From contig NZ_RBXJ01000003.1 of the NCBI RefSeq assembly GCF_003635115.1, forward strand, positions 197,324 to 261,323: a stretch of 64,000 nt of DNA, in the 5' to 3' direction. Each line of letters opens with the position of its first letter. Positions within the stretch are counted from its first letter, which is position 1. Source of the stretch: Microbacterium sp. AG1240. GTDB lineage: Bacteria > Actinomycetota > Actinomycetes > Actinomycetales > Microbacteriaceae. Shown here piece by piece: positions 19,077 through 27,807 of this stretch. The position numbers and the translations under genes are program-made. The notes beneath the pieces are model-generated. The model had not been told where the DNA came from. It worked only from the letters and a program-made list of their open reading frames with translations, and made no database searches.

Positions 19077-20402
19077 GTGAGTCTGCATTTCGGAGTCTTC
19101 GAGGTCTACGGACCCCAGATCGGCGGAACCCTCAGCTGGCCGCACCCGCTGAGCGACTCGATCGACTTCGCCGACCCGCAGCACTGGGTCGACATCGCGC
19201 GGATCATGGATCGCACCGGCTACGACTTCCTGTTCTTCGCCGACGGGTTCGGCTATCCCATCCTGGGCGATGACATCGCCCTGGGCGCGGTGGAGAGGGG
19301 GATCAACTTCTCGGGGTACGACCCGGCCGGCCTCGTGCCCATCCTGATGCACGAGACGACGGGGCTGGGCTTCGTGATCACGGCGAACACGGGCGTCGAT
19401 CACCCGGTGCAGTTGGCGCGGCGGTTCTCGACCCTCGACGCGATCTCGAACGGACGGTTCGGCTGGAACGTGGTCACGGGTTCTTCGCAGAACGCCGTGG
19501 CCGAGCTCTTCGGTCACACCTCCATGGTTCCCCACGACGTGCGATACGCCATGGCGGCCGAATACGTCGAGCTCGCGAAGAGGTACTGGGAGGAGTCGTG
19601 GTCGGACGGCGCTCTCGTCGCCGACCCGGTGCGCGGGGTCTACGCGGAGCGGGCGGGAATCACCCGGGTGAAGTACGACGGGGAGCACTACCGCAGTGAC
19701 GGATACTTCGGGGCCCCTCCGACGCGGCAGCGGACGCCCGTCATCTTCCAGGCGGGGACGTCACCGGCGGGTCGTGCCTTCGCGGCGACCCACGCCGAGT
19801 GCGTCTTCGTGCAGGCCACGGTTCCCGCGCACACCGCCCGCAACGTGGCGCACATCCGCGAGGTCGCCGCAGAGCAGGGGCGCGACGATCCGCGGATCAT
19901 GTCGGGACTCACCGTCGTGGTCGCAGAGACGTCGGAGGAGGCGCACCGCCTGGCCGCGGAGTTCGACGCGATGCAGACCGATGATGTCGTCGCGACGCTG
20001 TACGCCGGCAATACCGGCATCGACCTCCTGGCCCTCGACCTCGACCTGACCCTTCACCAGGTGCTCGAGGCGGGCGGCCCCGTCGGTCAGATGGGCACGA
20101 GCAACATCGAACGGTACCTCGGTGCGAACGGCGCGCCCGCGCCGACCGTGCGCGAGATCATCGACGACCTGAAAGGAAAGGGAACCCGGGGGTTCCGCAT
20201 CGTGGGAGATCCGCACGAGGTCGCTGATGGCATCGAGTCTCTGGCTGTCGAGACCGGGCTCGACGGCTTTCTCATCGAGCCCGTCTTCGGTACCCGCGAC
20301 ATCGCCGCTTTCGGAGAACTCGTGCTTCCGATCCTGCGCGAGCGCGGACGTCTGGCCGACCGCGTCGACGGCGACACGCTCCGTGAGCGGATGCGTCGGT
20401 GA
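19077..20402 (+). CDS. FMN-dependent monooxygenase, NtaA/SnaA/DszA type
   Basis: Luciferase-like flavin monooxygenase, 441 residues. The early segment GTLSWPHPLSDSIDFADPQHWVDIARIMDR, the TANTGVDHPVQLARRFSTLD and SNGRFGWNVVTG blocks and IFQAGTSPAGRAFAATHAE are typical of the group that oxidises nitrilotriacetate, dibenzothiophene sulfone or related xenobiotics with reduced FMN. The real substrate cannot be read from sequence. I chose the GTG at 19077 because GGAGGG lies 6 bases before it; an ATG at 19041 is too close to its own GGAAGG. It converges on the TetR gene with a 2-base gap. Confidence 0.85.
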   Translation: MSLHFGVFEVYGPQIGGTLSWPHPLSDSIDFADPQHWVDIARIMDRTGYDFLFFADGFGYPILGDDIALGAVERGINFSGYDPAGLVPILMHETTGLGFVITANTGVDHPVQLARRFSTLDAISNGRFGWNVVTGSSQNAVAELFGHTSMVPHDVRYAMAAEYVELAKRYWEESWSDGALVADPVRGVYAERAGITRVKYDGEHYRSDGYFGAPPTRQRTPVIFQAGTSPAGRAFAATHAECVFVQATVPAHTARNVAHIREVAAEQGRDDPRIMSGLTVVVAETSEEAHRLAAEFDAMQTDDVVATLYAGNTGIDLLALDLDLTLHQVLEAGGPVGQMGTSNIERYLGANGAPAPTVREIIDDLKGKGTRGFRIVGDPHEVADGIESLAVETGLDGFLIEPVFGTRDIAAFGELVLPILRERGRLADRVDGDTLRERMRR

Positions 20403-20404
20403 CC

Positions 20405-21001
20405 TCACTTAGCTGAGCGCTCGGAGGAGGCACCGCCGCCGAACATGGCGGCGACGGCGCGGTCGTGGGCCCCGTCGAGTTCGGCGGTGTCGGCGCCCTC
20501 GAGGAGCATGAACTGCAGGCCACGCCAGAGGGCGAGTAGCTGGGTGGCTTCGCGCCGCGCCACAGCGGGCTCACGTCCGTGCGCGAGGAAGAGGTCGGTG
20601 AGGCCGGCCGGCCATTCGGCTCCGACGGCTGCGATCTGGTTCCTGTTCTCGGCCGGCTCGCGCACGGCGATGGAGAACGACTCGAACAGCAACGCGACAT
20701 AGGCCCGATGCTCCGCCGCGCGGATGGTGCGCCACCCGTGAGCGATGCGCTCCTCGAGACCGCCGTCGCCGTCTCTGAGCGCGGCCATCAGGCCATGCAG
20801 ACCCGGGAACCGCTCGTAGGCCTCGAGGATGGCGGCGGTGAACAGTTCGTCCTTCGAACCGAAGTAGTACAGAAGCATCCGATTGTTCGATCCGATGTCT
20901 TTGGCCAGGCGCGAGAGGGAGATTCCGCCGACGCCGTGTTGCAGCATGTAGTCGGCCGCGAGCGAGAGAAGCCGAGCGGCTTCGGGTGAACGCGGTGCCA
21001 T
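20405..21001 (-). CDS. TetR-family transcriptional regulator
   Basis: A 198-residue repressor-type protein. The N-terminal helix-turn-helix is at about residues 5-55 (GVGGISLSRLAKDIGSNNRMLLYYFGSKDELF). The variable C-terminal ligand domain follows. The start is the ATG giving MAPRSPEAARLLSLAADYML; the frame stays open for 82 more codons through the divergent NUDIX gene and that part is not credible. It lies divergent to the NUDIX gene and convergent with the monooxygenase; its target is unknown. Confidence 0.88.
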   Translation of the reverse strand: MAPRSPEAARLLSLAADYMLQHGVGGISLSRLAKDIGSNNRMLLYYFGSKDELFTAAILEAYERFPGLHGLMAALRDGDGGLEERIAHGWRTIRAAEHRAYVALLFESFSIAVREPAENRNQIAAVGAEWPAGLTDLFLAHGREPAVARREATQLLALWRGLQFMLLEGADTAELDGAHDRAVAAMFGGGASSERSAK

Positions 21002-21031
21002 CACACTCGCCAGCTTAGGAGCCTGAGTAGT

Positions 21032-21463
21032 GTGGAGCGGATGGATACCAGGGTCGCCGCATACGCCGTCGTCATCAACGCCGATGATCGGATGCTGCTG
21101 GCGCACTGGAACGAAGGACGCCGAGCGGCGTGGACGCTCCCCGGCGGGGGCCTCGAGCCCGGTGAGGAGCCCGAGCACGCGGTGCGCCGTGAGGTGCGCG
21201 AAGAAACCGGCTATCGGGTTTCGGTCGACAGCCTGCTCGGCATCCACTCACGGGTGATCCCGGCGTCCAGTCGTTTGACGGCCGACGCTGCGGGACCGCT
21301 TCACACCCTGCGCATCGTGTATCGAGCGCGCGTCATCGGTGGGCGCCTGCGCAACGAGATCGACGGGTCGACCGATCGCGCAGCCTGGTTCGACCTGCCG
21401 GATGTGCGCCACCTGCAAAAGGTCAAGCTCGTCGAGATCGGCCTCAAGATGGCCGGCCGCTAG
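21032..21463 (+). CDS. NUDIX hydrolase
   Basis: The Nudix box GGGLEPGEEPEHAVRREVREETG (G-5x-E-7x-REUxEE) is complete, at about residues 38-60. Such enzymes cleave nucleoside diphosphates linked to another group; the substrate is unknown. 143 residues. The GTG at 21032 has AGGAG 10 bases upstream; an ATG three codons later is the alternative. Its stop codon overlaps that of the convergent YbaK gene. Confidence 0.88.
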   Translation: MERMDTRVAAYAVVINADDRMLLAHWNEGRRAAWTLPGGGLEPGEEPEHAVRREVREETGYRVSVDSLLGIHSRVIPASSRLTADAAGPLHTLRIVYRARVIGGRLRNEIDGSTDRAAWFDLPDVRHLQKVKLVEIGLKMAGR

Positions 21464-21942
21464 GAATCGGGAAGGTCGCCCGAGATGTCGGCGACCGTCG
21501 CGCTGTACGCCTCGATCACGGCGTCGGCATCGACGAACAGACTGTATCCGTGGGCCCCTGCCCCCATCGCGATCCGCGTGCCCACGATGCGCTCGTCGGC
21601 GAAGACGGGCCACTCGGTGGAGCTGCCGATCGGAACGATCGTGCCGCGCTCGTACCCGGTCGCCTGGAGGGCGAGCTCAGGTTCGGGCAGGCGGAGCTTG
21701 TTGACGCCGACGACCGCGCGGAGCTTGGGCCAGGAGATGGCCCGATCGCCCGGTATCAGAGCGAACAAGAAGGTGTCGTCGGAACGTTTGACGACCAGGG
21801 TCTTGACGATGTCGGCGGGACGGATCCCCAGGAGCGCGGCGGCCTCGACGAGGCTGTGGGCCGCGGGGCGCTCTCGCACCTCGATATCGAGCCCACGCTC
21901 GGCAGCCGCCGAGCGCACGCGCTCCGTGGGGTCCGGTGTCAC
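21460..21942 (-). CDS. YbaK/EbsC-type aminoacyl-tRNA deacylase
   Basis: A 160-residue protein with the YbaK fold: conserved SLVEAAALLGIRPADIVKTLVVK (Lys in the active site) and the C-terminal IAMGAGAHGYSLFVDADAV. Family members hydrolyse mischarged tRNAs such as Cys-tRNA-Pro. The start is the GTG overlapping the stop of the upstream gene (GTGA). The stop shares bases with the NUDIX stop at 21461-21463. Confidence 0.85.
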   Translation of the reverse strand: MTPDPTERVRSAAAERGLDIEVRERPAAHSLVEAAALLGIRPADIVKTLVVKRSDDTFLFALIPGDRAISWPKLRAVVGVNKLRLPEPELALQATGYERGTIVPIGSSTEWPVFADERIVGTRIAMGAGAHGYSLFVDADAVIEAYSATVADISGDLPDS

Positions 21943-22520
21943 GCGTCGGGGGCGCGCAGCGGGTCGTCGGCCACCCACAGCTCGTCGTCGGCGCGCAGGG
22001 TCTGCCATGCGGCGTAGGCCACGCCCACGGCAGCGGCGACACCGAGGATGATGGCGATCACGCCGCCGGCGCTGATCCCGTCGTGGTGGGGCTGCACGGA
22101 GAGCTTCTTCGAGAGCTTCCGCGTTGCCTTCTTGCTGTACTTATCGGCGCGCTTGGCGTACTTCTTCGCGTCGGGGAGCTCGAGGCCGCGTCCCTTGGCG
22201 ATGCGGTCGCGGGTGTCGTGCGCGGCATCCCACACCGACAGTGCGGAGCCGACGACGGCGCCGGCAGCCGGCACGACCTTGTCGGACAGCACGTGCTTGG
22301 AGTAGCCGACGCTGCGGTCGACGTAGGGAGCTGCGTACTTCTGGTACGAATCCTGAACGGTGGGTACGACCTGCTCGCGGCCGAAGTAACCCAACTGGCG
22401 TCCGGCTTCACGCGCGACGTGCGCGCTCTCCCCGACGAGGACCTGCTGCGATTCCCACAGCTTCGATGCCTGATCCTGAAGCTTGCGGAGTTGCTTTTTG
22501 CGCTTACGGCTGAGGCTCAC
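21939..22520 (-). CDS. hypothetical protein with C-terminal membrane anchor
   Basis: Not recognised. A 193-residue basic protein: lysine/arginine-rich N-terminus (SLSRKRKKQLRKLQ), a long amphipathic stretch with many Tyr and Lys, a glycine/alanine segment at about 85-100, and a C-terminal helix (about 150-172, GGVIAIILGVAAAVGVAYAAW) followed by a short acidic tail. It could be a tail-anchored DNA- or envelope-associated protein. The GTG start has GGAGGG 7 bases upstream. Its stop overlaps the deacylase start. Confidence 0.7.
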   Translation of the reverse strand: MSLSRKRKKQLRKLQDQASKLWESQQVLVGESAHVAREAGRQLGYFGREQVVPTVQDSYQKYAAPYVDRSVGYSKHVLSDKVVPAAGAVVGSALSVWDAAHDTRDRIAKGRGLELPDAKKYAKRADKYSKKATRKLSKKLSVQPHHDGISAGGVIAIILGVAAAVGVAYAAWQTLRADDELWVADDPLRAPDA

Positions 22521-22621
22521 GATGATGCCCTCCCGGATAGATGGGACGTGTGCACCCATACTGCCAGAAGCGGGCTTGTCCGGACGGAGGGGCTTGCTTA
22601 TAACTCTGCGAGAATGTACCC

Positions 22622-23179
22622 ATGCCTATCCACAGCGCGGTTGCGACCATCCACACCAACCACGGCGACATCGTCGTGAACCTCTTCGGAGACCAGGCAC
22701 CCCGCACGGTGCAGAACTTCGTGGGACTCTCCGACGGTTCGCAGGCGTGGACCGACCCGGGAACCGGCAAGCCGGGAAAGGGCGCGCTCTACTCCGACGT
22801 GATCTTCCACCGCATCATCCCGAACTTCATGATCCAGGGCGGCGACCCCCTCGGACAGGGCATCGGCGGCCCGGGCTACAACTTCGACGACGAGATCAGC
22901 CCCGAGCTCGACTTCGCCGCTCCGTACAAGCTCGCGATGGCAAACGCCGGCCTGCGCCGCAACGCCATCACCGGCAAGGCCGAGGGAACCAACGGCTCGC
23001 AGTTCTTCATCACGACCGACCCGACCCCGTGGCTGCAGGGCAAGCACACCATCTTCGGCGAGGTCGCCGACGACGCGTCGAAGGCCGTCGTCGACGCAAT
23101 CGCCGCCGTACCGACCGGTGCCGGCGACCGTCCGGTCGAGCCCGTCGTGATCTCGTCGATCGACGTCGTCTCCGTCTGA
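22622..23179 (+). CDS. cyclophilin-type peptidyl-prolyl cis-trans isomerase
   Basis: Catalyses proline isomerisation during protein folding; 185 residues, no signal peptide, so cytoplasmic. Catalytic signature FHRIIPNFMIQGGDP (Arg active-site residue), the GTNGSQFFIT block and the HTIFGEV loop are all present. Placed right of the origin and ahead of rhomboid and crgA, as in Mycobacterium ppiA regions. Confidence 0.95.
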   Translation: MPIHSAVATIHTNHGDIVVNLFGDQAPRTVQNFVGLSDGSQAWTDPGTGKPGKGALYSDVIFHRIIPNFMIQGGDPLGQGIGGPGYNFDDEISPELDFAAPYKLAMANAGLRRNAITGKAEGTNGSQFFITTDPTPWLQGKHTIFGEVADDASKAVVDAIAAVPTGAGDRPVEPVVISSIDVVSV

Positions 23180-23189
23180 TCGCACACCG

Positions 23190-24113
23190 GTGACCACGGA
23201 CGAGTTCCGTCGCAACCGCGACAACTTCTGCTACCGGCACCCCGACCGGCAGAGCTTCGTGCTGTGCCAGCGGTGCATGCGCACGATCTGCCCCGAATGC
23301 CAGACGCAGGGTGCTGTCGGGGTCATCTGCCCCGAGTGCATGGCGGAGCAGCGGAAGGCTCGCACTCCCGTGCAGCGCAAGGCCGAGCGTCGCTGGGCGC
23401 GGAGGCCGCAGGCCCTCGCCACCGTGTCGAGCGGACGACCCGTGGTCACCCTCGCGATCATCGCGATCACCGCGCTGTTCTACATCCTCACGCTGATCCC
23501 GGGCTACGGCCCGGTGATCCAGTCGATGCTGGTGTTCAACAGCGCATTCGTCTCGCCCGGTTACCCGTTCCAGCCGTGGCGGGTGCTCACCGCAGCACTC
23601 GCGCACGCGAGCTTCCTGCACCTGGCCCTGAACATGTTCACTCTGTGGATCCTCGGTCGCAGTCTCGAGCCGTTGCTGGGTAGGGGGCGTTTCCTCGCGC
23701 TGTACCTGATCAGTGCGGTCGGCGGATCGGTGGCCGTGACGCTGCTCGCGCCGCTGACCAGTGTCGTCGGGGCGTCGGGCGCGATCTTCGGCCTCTTCGG
23801 CGCGCTGCTCGTCATCGGGCGCCACATCGGTGCCGACATCCGCGTGATCGCCGTGCTGATCGGAATCAACTTCGCTTTCCCGTTCGTGCTCGCCCTGATC
23901 AACTCGATCGGCTCGGGCTCTTTCGTCGAGCAGCTGAACGCCGTCGGCATCTCCTGGCAGGCGCACCTCGGTGGCCTGGTCGTGGGAGCACTCGTCGGGT
24001 TCGTCTACGCGAGAACACGAGCTGCGAAGCAGCGACCCCTGCAGATCGGGTCGCTCGTCGTCGTCGGCGTCGTGCTCGTCGGTCTCCTCGCCGTGCCGTC
24101 ATTGGTCGGCTGA
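23190..24113 (+). CDS. rhomboid-family intramembrane serine protease
   Basis: The 307-residue protein opens with a zinc-binding domain of the B-box/double-zinc-ribbon kind (CYRHPDRQSFVLCQRCMRTICPEC...CPEC, residues 13-50) and continues with six or so membrane helices. The catalytic serine is in GASGAIFGLFG and the catalytic histidine in AHLGGLVVG. Substrate unknown. The GTG start follows the cyclophilin stop by 10 bases, so the two are probably cotranscribed. Confidence 0.92.
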   Translation: MTTDEFRRNRDNFCYRHPDRQSFVLCQRCMRTICPECQTQGAVGVICPECMAEQRKARTPVQRKAERRWARRPQALATVSSGRPVVTLAIIAITALFYILTLIPGYGPVIQSMLVFNSAFVSPGYPFQPWRVLTAALAHASFLHLALNMFTLWILGRSLEPLLGRGRFLALYLISAVGGSVAVTLLAPLTSVVGASGAIFGLFGALLVIGRHIGADIRVIAVLIGINFAFPFVLALINSIGSGSFVEQLNAVGISWQAHLGGLVVGALVGFVYARTRAAKQRPLQIGSLVVVGVVLVGLLAVPSLVG

Positions 24114-24117
24114 GAAG

Positions 24118-24126
24118 TTATCCACA
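24118..24126 (+). other. isolated perfect DnaA box
   Basis: TTATCCACA 4 bases after the rhomboid stop, about 14 kb from oriC. It may be a chance match or a DnaA titration site. Confidence 0.4.
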
Positions 24127-24173
24127 GTTCCATCCACACCTGGGGATGAATCACACCGGTGTAATTCGGTGCG

Positions 24174-24413
24174 TCAGCGCCAGCGGGTCGTCATCAGGAA
24201 CCCGATGAACGCGATTCCGAAGCCGATGACGAGGTTCCATGCGCCGATCCCGGGGATCGGGTACTGCATGTTGCTCAGGTAGAAGAAGAGAACCCAGACC
24301 AGCCCGACGAGCATGAGCCCGATCATGACGGGCTTGAACCACACCGGATTCGGTGCGGCTTCGCTCTCACTGCGCTCGGCGATCGGGTCTTCGCCACTCG
24401 TGGTTCGTGCCAT
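24174..24413 (-). CDS. crgA: cell division protein CrgA
   Basis: Small inner-membrane protein of 79 residues with two membrane helices (about 27-47 and 56-75) and an acidic cytoplasmic N-terminus. CrgA bridges FtsZ and cell-wall synthases at the septum in actinobacteria. The family motif NPVWFKPVM and the C-terminal FLMTTRWR are clear. It is divergent from the sortase gene and close to the pknAB operon, as in Mycobacterium and Streptomyces. Confidence 0.93.
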   Translation of the reverse strand: MARTTSGEDPIAERSESEAAPNPVWFKPVMIGLMLVGLVWVLFFYLSNMQYPIPGIGAWNLVIGFGIAFIGFLMTTRWR

Positions 24414-24466
24414 GCCGTCAGTCTAACTCCACGGTGCCATTCATCCCGGTGTGGGAGAATCCCTGC

Positions 24467-25270
24467 GTGCAGACCCTCGAAGACGCCCCACCGGCCACGC
24501 GCCGCGAGCGTCGCGCGACGCCGCCTCCGAAGCGGCGTCGGCGGGTCTCGGTCATCGGGGTCATCGGCGAACTGCTGATGACCGCCGGCGTCATCATCTT
24601 CCTCTACGTCGCGTGGCAGATGTGGATCGGTGACGTGATCACCGGCGCGCAGGCGAATGCCGCCAGCCAGGAGCTCTCCCAGAACTGGGCTCAGGAGTAC
24701 GACCCGGCCCCGCCGATCGCCGATCCCTCGGTGCCCGAGCCCGAGGCCGTCACCGCCGAGCCGCCGGTCCTGCCGCAGCCGGCCGACGCCGAGACGTTCG
24801 CGGTGATGTACATCCCGCGCTTCGGGGCGGACTACTCGCGGGAGGTCGCCGGCGGAACCACACGACCCCGCACGCTCGACACCGATCGCATCGGTCACTA
24901 CACGGACGCCGCCATGCCGGGCCAGGTTGGCAACTTCGCCGTCGCCGCGCATCGCACGACGTACGGCGCCCCGTTCAATCGCCTCGCCGAGCTGCACGTC
25001 GGCGACGCGATCGTGATCGAGACGCAGGCGGGGTGGTACACCTACCGCTTCCGCACCCTCCAGTACGTGAAGCCCACGGAAGTCGACGTGTTGCTCGATG
25101 TGCCGCAGGCCCCTGACGTTCCCGCGGGCGAGCGATACATCACCCTGACGAGCTGCAGCCCGATGTTCTCTTTGGCAGAGCGGATTGTGGGCTACGGACT
25201 CTTCGAGAGTTTCAGCCCTCGTACCGCGGACGGCGCACTGCCCGCCTCACTCACGGAAGCGGTGGTCTGA
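24467..25270 (+). CDS. class E sortase
   Basis: Membrane transpeptidase that attaches secreted proteins to the cell wall. The 267-residue protein has a basic N-terminus, one membrane helix (about 28-50), a proline-rich linker and the sortase barrel. The catalytic triad is His162 (VAAHRTTYG), Cys230 (TLTSC) and Arg239. The TLTSC motif and position near crgA/pabA/pknB fit class E, common in high-GC actinobacteria. The GTG start has GGGAG 9 bases upstream; longer versions run into the divergent crgA region. Stop overlaps the next small gene. Confidence 0.9.
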   Translation: MQTLEDAPPATRRERRATPPPKRRRRVSVIGVIGELLMTAGVIIFLYVAWQMWIGDVITGAQANAASQELSQNWAQEYDPAPPIADPSVPEPEAVTAEPPVLPQPADAETFAVMYIPRFGADYSREVAGGTTRPRTLDTDRIGHYTDAAMPGQVGNFAVAAHRTTYGAPFNRLAELHVGDAIVIETQAGWYTYRFRTLQYVKPTEVDVLLDVPQAPDVPAGERYITLTSCSPMFSLAERIVGYGLFESFSPRTADGALPASLTEAVV

Positions 25271-25425
25271 TGTACGGCGCATTGTGGCGGCTGCTGCCCG
25301 GGCCGTGGTTCGTGCGGTTGTTCATCCTCCTGATCCTGATCGCTGCGGCGCTCTACGGGCTCTTCTTCTACGCGTTCCCGTGGGTGAGCTCGTTCGTCAA
25401 TCCGCAGGATCCCACCTTCGGGTGA
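25270..25425 (+). CDS. small single-pass membrane protein, 51 residues
   Basis: Reads MYGALWRLLPGPWFVRLFI, then a strongly hydrophobic helix (about residues 16-42) ending in a short polar tail NPQDPTFG. Its ATG overlaps the sortase stop (TGATG shares a base) and its stop overlaps the GTG start of the amidotransferase (GTGA), so it sits in a tightly coupled three-gene run. Similar small proteins are found between sortase and pabA/trpG in related genomes (recalled, not checked). Function unknown; partner of the sortase is a guess. Confidence 0.8.
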   Translation: MYGALWRLLPGPWFVRLFILLILIAAALYGLFFYAFPWVSSFVNPQDPTFG

Positions 25426-26084
25426 GCGCGCTGCGCGTCCTCGTCGTCGACAATCACGACAGTTTCGTCCACACCCTCGTCGACTACCTGGCCGAACTGG
25501 GTGCGATCGTCACGATGGTGGAGGCGGATGCGATCGACCCGTCGGTGGAGCTCGCGCACCACGATGCGGTGCTGGTCTCGCCGGGTCCGGGCGATCCCGC
25601 CGACGCCGGGGCGTCGATCGCGGTGGTCACGGAAGCCGCCGAACGCGGCCTCCCGCTTCTCGGCGTCTGCCTCGGTCATCAGGCCATCGGTGCGGCCTAT
25701 GGTGCGCGGGTCGTCCACGCTCCCGAGCTGATGCACGGAATGACCTCCGACGTGCGGCATGACGACAGCATCCTGTTCGCCGGACTCCCCGACCCCTTCA
25801 CCGCGACGAGGTATCACTCGCTCGCCGTCGACGAAGCCTCTCTCCCGAGCGAGATCGTGGTGACCGCCCGCACCGGGTCGGGCGTCGTGATGGCCCTCGC
25901 CCACCGCAGCCTGCCGATGTGGGGCGTGCAATTCCACCCCGAGAGCATCCTCACCGAGGGCGGGCACCGTCTGCTCGGCAACTGGCTTGAGGCAGCCGGG
26001 AGCGTCGAGGCCGCAGAGCGCGGGCGGATGCTGCGACCGAGGCGGTCGGACTCCGCTCAGCGCGATGTCAGCCGGAGCAGCTGA
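25422..26084 (+). CDS. glutamine amidotransferase, PabA/TrpG type
   Basis: Supplies ammonia from glutamine to aminodeoxychorismate or anthranilate synthase. The 220-residue class I amidotransferase has the nucleophile in GVCLGHQAIG and the His-Glu pair in GVQFHPESIL. The N-terminus VLVVDNHDSFVHTLVDYL is typical of PabA/TrpG. No partner synthase gene is nearby, as is common for this copy next to pknB. It overlaps the 3' end of the convergent pknB gene by 17 bases. Confidence 0.88.
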   Translation: MSALRVLVVDNHDSFVHTLVDYLAELGAIVTMVEADAIDPSVELAHHDAVLVSPGPGDPADAGASIAVVTEAAERGLPLLGVCLGHQAIGAAYGARVVHAPELMHGMTSDVRHDDSILFAGLPDPFTATRYHSLAVDEASLPSEIVVTARTGSGVVMALAHRSLPMWGVQFHPESILTEGGHRLLGNWLEAAGSVEAAERGRMLRPRRSDSAQRDVSRSS

Positions 26085-27807
26085 TCAGCACGATCTCCGA
26101 CCGCACGGGAACCTCACCCGGAGCGAGTGACTGCGTGCGCACGGTCGGCGGGTTCGTCGTCGGGCAGCTGGGGTCTTGCTCCGTCAGGACGGTGAGACCG
26201 ATGTCGGCGCTCTCGAGCAGGCGCTTCGCCGCGTCGACCGTATAGCCCGTGTAGTCGACGATCACCACCCTGCCGCTGGCGACCACGAGGTTGACGGTGC
26301 TGCCGACGCCGACCTTCGTGCCCGCGACCTGGTCGGCTTCGAGCACCGTGCCCGCTGCCGCCCCGGGGTCGTTGCGCTGGGTGATCGTGCCGATGGTGAG
26401 TCCGGCCTCGGTGAGGGCGGCACGTGCCGCGTCTTCGGGGATGCCGTTGAGGGTCGGGACGGTCGAGGTGGCCTCGCCCTGCGAGACATAGACCGTGATC
26501 ATCTGCTGCGGACTGACGGACTCGCCCGAGCCGGGGTCTGTGCGGATGACGTTGCCCTCCGTCACGGAGTCGCTCGGTTCATTCACGCGGGACGCACGCA
26601 GATCGTTCTCGCCGAGCACGTCTGCCGCGCGGTCGTAGGCCATGTCGACGATGTCGGGCACGACGCGGGCGTTGCTCGGAACCTCGTCGGCCGGTCTGAT
26701 CGAGAGCACCCAGAAGAGCACCGAGACGAGGAGCACCGCGAGCAGCGCGACACCCGCCCACACCCACGCGACCGGGGGCCCCGCCTGCGTGCGACGCATC
26801 GTGGTGTCGGTGCTGAGCTGGCGCAGCGATCGCGCCGTCTCCGCGGCCTGTCGCGGATTGGGTCCGTACAGTTCGCTCGTCAGTGCGCCGAGCTGTCGTT
26901 TCGTCGGGGCCTTGCCGCCGACCGCGGCGTCGAGCGCCTCGCGGAAGGCCGCCGCATCCGGGTACCGCTGGAAGGGGTCCTTCGCCAGAGCACGGAGCAC
27001 CACGGCGTCCAGGCCCCGGGGCACCGCCTCGTTCAGCTCTGAGGGCGGCACGGGGGTCTCGCTGACGTGCTGGTAGGCGACGGCCACCGGGGTGTCGCCC
27101 CGGAACGGCGGGCGTCCGGTGAGCAGCTCGTACAGCACGACGCCCGCGGAGTAGAGGTCGGCGCGGGCATCGACCGGCTCGCCCTTCGCCTGCTCGGGCG
27201 AGAAGTAGGCGGCCGTTCCGATGATCGCGGTCGTCTCGGCGACGGTCGACGACGAGTCGGAGACGGCTCGGGCGATGCCGAAGTCCATGACCTTCACCTC
27301 GCCGCGCCCGGCCTCGGCGGTCGACCCGGCGCTGTGCTCCTCGGAGGCGTCGGTGATCATGACGTTGCCGGGCTTGATGTCTCGGTGCACGACGCCGGCG
27401 CGGTGCGAGTACTCGAGCGCTTCGAGGATGCCGTCGACGTAGCGGAGGGCGTCTGCGGTCGGCACCGGACCCTGGTCGATGACGTCTTTCAGCAACGAGC
27501 CGTGCACGAGCTCCATGACGATGTACGGCACGGGTCGCGTCTGACCGTCGGCGCCGACCTCGGTGGCCTCTCCCGCATCGAAGACACGGACGATCGTCGG
27601 GTGCGCCATACGCGAGGCGGCCTGGGCCTCGAGACGGAACCGGGTGCGGAACGCCGCGTTGTCGGCGAGCTCGCGCTTGAGGATCTTGATCGCGACCGCG
27701 CGTCCGAGGGTCAGGTCGTATCCGCGATAGACCGTCGCCATCCCGCCGCGACCGATGAGGTCGTCGACGCGATAGCGCCCTGACAGGACGCGCGGTTCCG
27801 AGGTCAC
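26068..27807 (-). CDS. pknB: serine/threonine protein kinase PknB with PASTA domains
   Basis: Receptor-type kinase controlling growth and cell-wall synthesis; 579 residues. Kinase domain about 12-290: glycine loop GRGGMATVY at 19-27, Lys41, HRDIKPGN at 141-148, DFG at 175-177. A membrane helix is at about 347-369. Three extracellular PASTA repeats follow, which bind peptidoglycan fragments in homologues. The start is the GTG overlapping the pknA stop (GTGA); an apparent longer frame runs through pknA. Last gene of the fhaA-pknB operon. Confidence 0.95.
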   Translation of the reverse strand: MTSEPRVLSGRYRVDDLIGRGGMATVYRGYDLTLGRAVAIKILKRELADNAAFRTRFRLEAQAASRMAHPTIVRVFDAGEATEVGADGQTRPVPYIVMELVHGSLLKDVIDQGPVPTADALRYVDGILEALEYSHRAGVVHRDIKPGNVMITDASEEHSAGSTAEAGRGEVKVMDFGIARAVSDSSSTVAETTAIIGTAAYFSPEQAKGEPVDARADLYSAGVVLYELLTGRPPFRGDTPVAVAYQHVSETPVPPSELNEAVPRGLDAVVLRALAKDPFQRYPDAAAFREALDAAVGGKAPTKRQLGALTSELYGPNPRQAAETARSLRQLSTDTTMRRTQAGPPVAWVWAGVALLAVLLVSVLFWVLSIRPADEVPSNARVVPDIVDMAYDRAADVLGENDLRASRVNEPSDSVTEGNVIRTDPGSGESVSPQQMITVYVSQGEATSTVPTLNGIPEDAARAALTEAGLTIGTITQRNDPGAAAGTVLEADQVAGTKVGVGSTVNLVVASGRVVIVDYTGYTVDAAKRLLESADIGLTVLTEQDPSCPTTNPPTVRTQSLAPGEVPVRSEIVLISCSG

